NCBI GenBank assembly: GCA_029834535.1
Contig: JAQMWT010000567.1
Span: 1 to 38,464 of the forward strand
Length of the DNA: 38,464 bases
Direction of reading: 5' to 3'
From: Chrysophaeum taylorii
Lineage: Eukaryota > Sar > Pelagophyceae > Pelagomonadales > Pelagomonadaceae
Shown here: one piece after another, positions 38,008 to 38,464 of the stretch
Layout of the letters: every line of letters starts with the position of its first letter
Position numbering within the stretch: the stretch's first letter is position 1
Notes under the pieces: model-generated
What the model was told of the DNA's origin: nothing
Databases searched by the model: none
The model's input: only the letters and a program-made list of their open reading frames with translations
Position numbers and translations under genes: made by a program

Positions 38008-38463
38008 CTATATAGCGACTATGAGATAGGTGATGATCTTCCAGAGCAAAAGAGACTCCTTGTAATCGAAAGAGATGTCGGTGGCCTTGTAGGTAAAGCA
38101 GCCAGGCATAATGAGAGCGCATCTGGACACGAGGTTTTGTATGGCGGTGCCATAGGTGGTAGTGGAGCCAACTTGGGGAGGGGCTTGGACTATCCACAAG
38201 TAACCTATAAATGGCTCCAGATATATGGACCTGTCCCGGTCGCGGGGGATGTCGGAAGCAGTGAACGTATACGTGCTCCCAAAGGCGTTGATGGGGGTCT
38301 TTTGGTTGGTGGTGGCGTTCTCTATGGTGAGGTTGCCGTCGGAATGCTGGCCACCAGTTAAGAGTAGGAGTTGTCTGATGTTGATGAGTTTGTAAGTATA
38401 ACCTGATGATGGTTGGTTAGTTTCGAAAACGCATTTCGTAAAACGGTTATGTGAACGTCGCGA
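38008..38463 (-). pseudogene. 3' end of an upstream frame, unknown, directly before pol
   Basis: The minus-strand frame enters from beyond the window and runs about 150 codons to TAG at 38008. It reads YTYKLINIRQLLLLTGGQHS, then two possible N-glycosylation sites (NLTIENATTN), YLEPFIGYLWIVQAPPQVGS and a hydrophobic end (LLLWKIITYLIVAI). It is in the same phase as the pol frame, which resumes after the TAG. It may be the Gag or another element protein, or a separate disrupted gene. It does not look like a typical Gag. Confidence 0.4.
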
Positions 38464-38464
38464 A

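Overview
This window looks like nuclear DNA of a eukaryote and is built almost entirely of transposable elements. The signs are LTR-type and non-LTR retroelements with target-site duplications, a fragment of a UBR-type ubiquitin ligase, Pif1-like helicase remnants, microsatellites and long spacers without bacterial-style operons. The species cannot be fixed from sequence alone. A retrotransposon carrying a cytosine methyltransferase fits a report of such elements in algae and dinoflagellates, so an alga or other protist is my best guess (inference). No intact host gene is evident; nearly every reading frame is broken by frameshifts, stops or short tandem duplications.

Layout. 1-480: 3' end of a LINE-like element (minus). 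845-2848: decayed gene for a coiled-coil protein of unknown function. 3300-4174: Pif1-like helicase remnant (minus). 4175-12747: element A (minus), bounded by terminal direct repeats of about 190 bp and coding for a very large Ser/Thr/Pro/His-rich protein with no recognisable catalytic domain. 12748-14204: spacer with a Gag-like coiled-coil fragment cut by element A and the C-terminal module of a UBR E3 ligase. 14205-22343: element B (plus), a second copy of A in inverted orientation. 22344-22461: degenerate minisatellite. 22462-23070: another Pif1-like helicase remnant. 23169-30289: a 7-kb non-LTR retrotransposon whose single long frame joins a hydrophobic N-terminus, three IQ-like repeats, a RING finger, a reverse transcriptase and a PD-(D/E)XK-type nuclease, followed by a second 300-bp copy of its own tail. 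31081-31389: small orphan reading frame. 31815-37998: Ty3/Gypsy-type pol (minus) in the order protease, cytosine-C5 DNA methyltransferase, reverse transcriptase, RNase H, integrase. 38008-38463: 3' end of an upstream frame that runs off the window.

The elements record a nested history. A 90-bp tail of the non-LTR element sits in the 3' terminal repeat of A, flanked by an 11-bp duplication, and the same site is empty in B. A 290-bp SINE-like insertion sits in A, flanked by an 8-bp duplication, and is also absent from B. Its tail matches the LINE end at the start of the window, which suggests a SINE/LINE pair. The most notable system is the Gypsy element that carries its own C5 methyltransferase between protease and reverse transcriptase. 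This copy is dead: it has multiple stops, frameshifts, altered catalytic residues and a 44-bp palindrome inserted within the methyltransferase.
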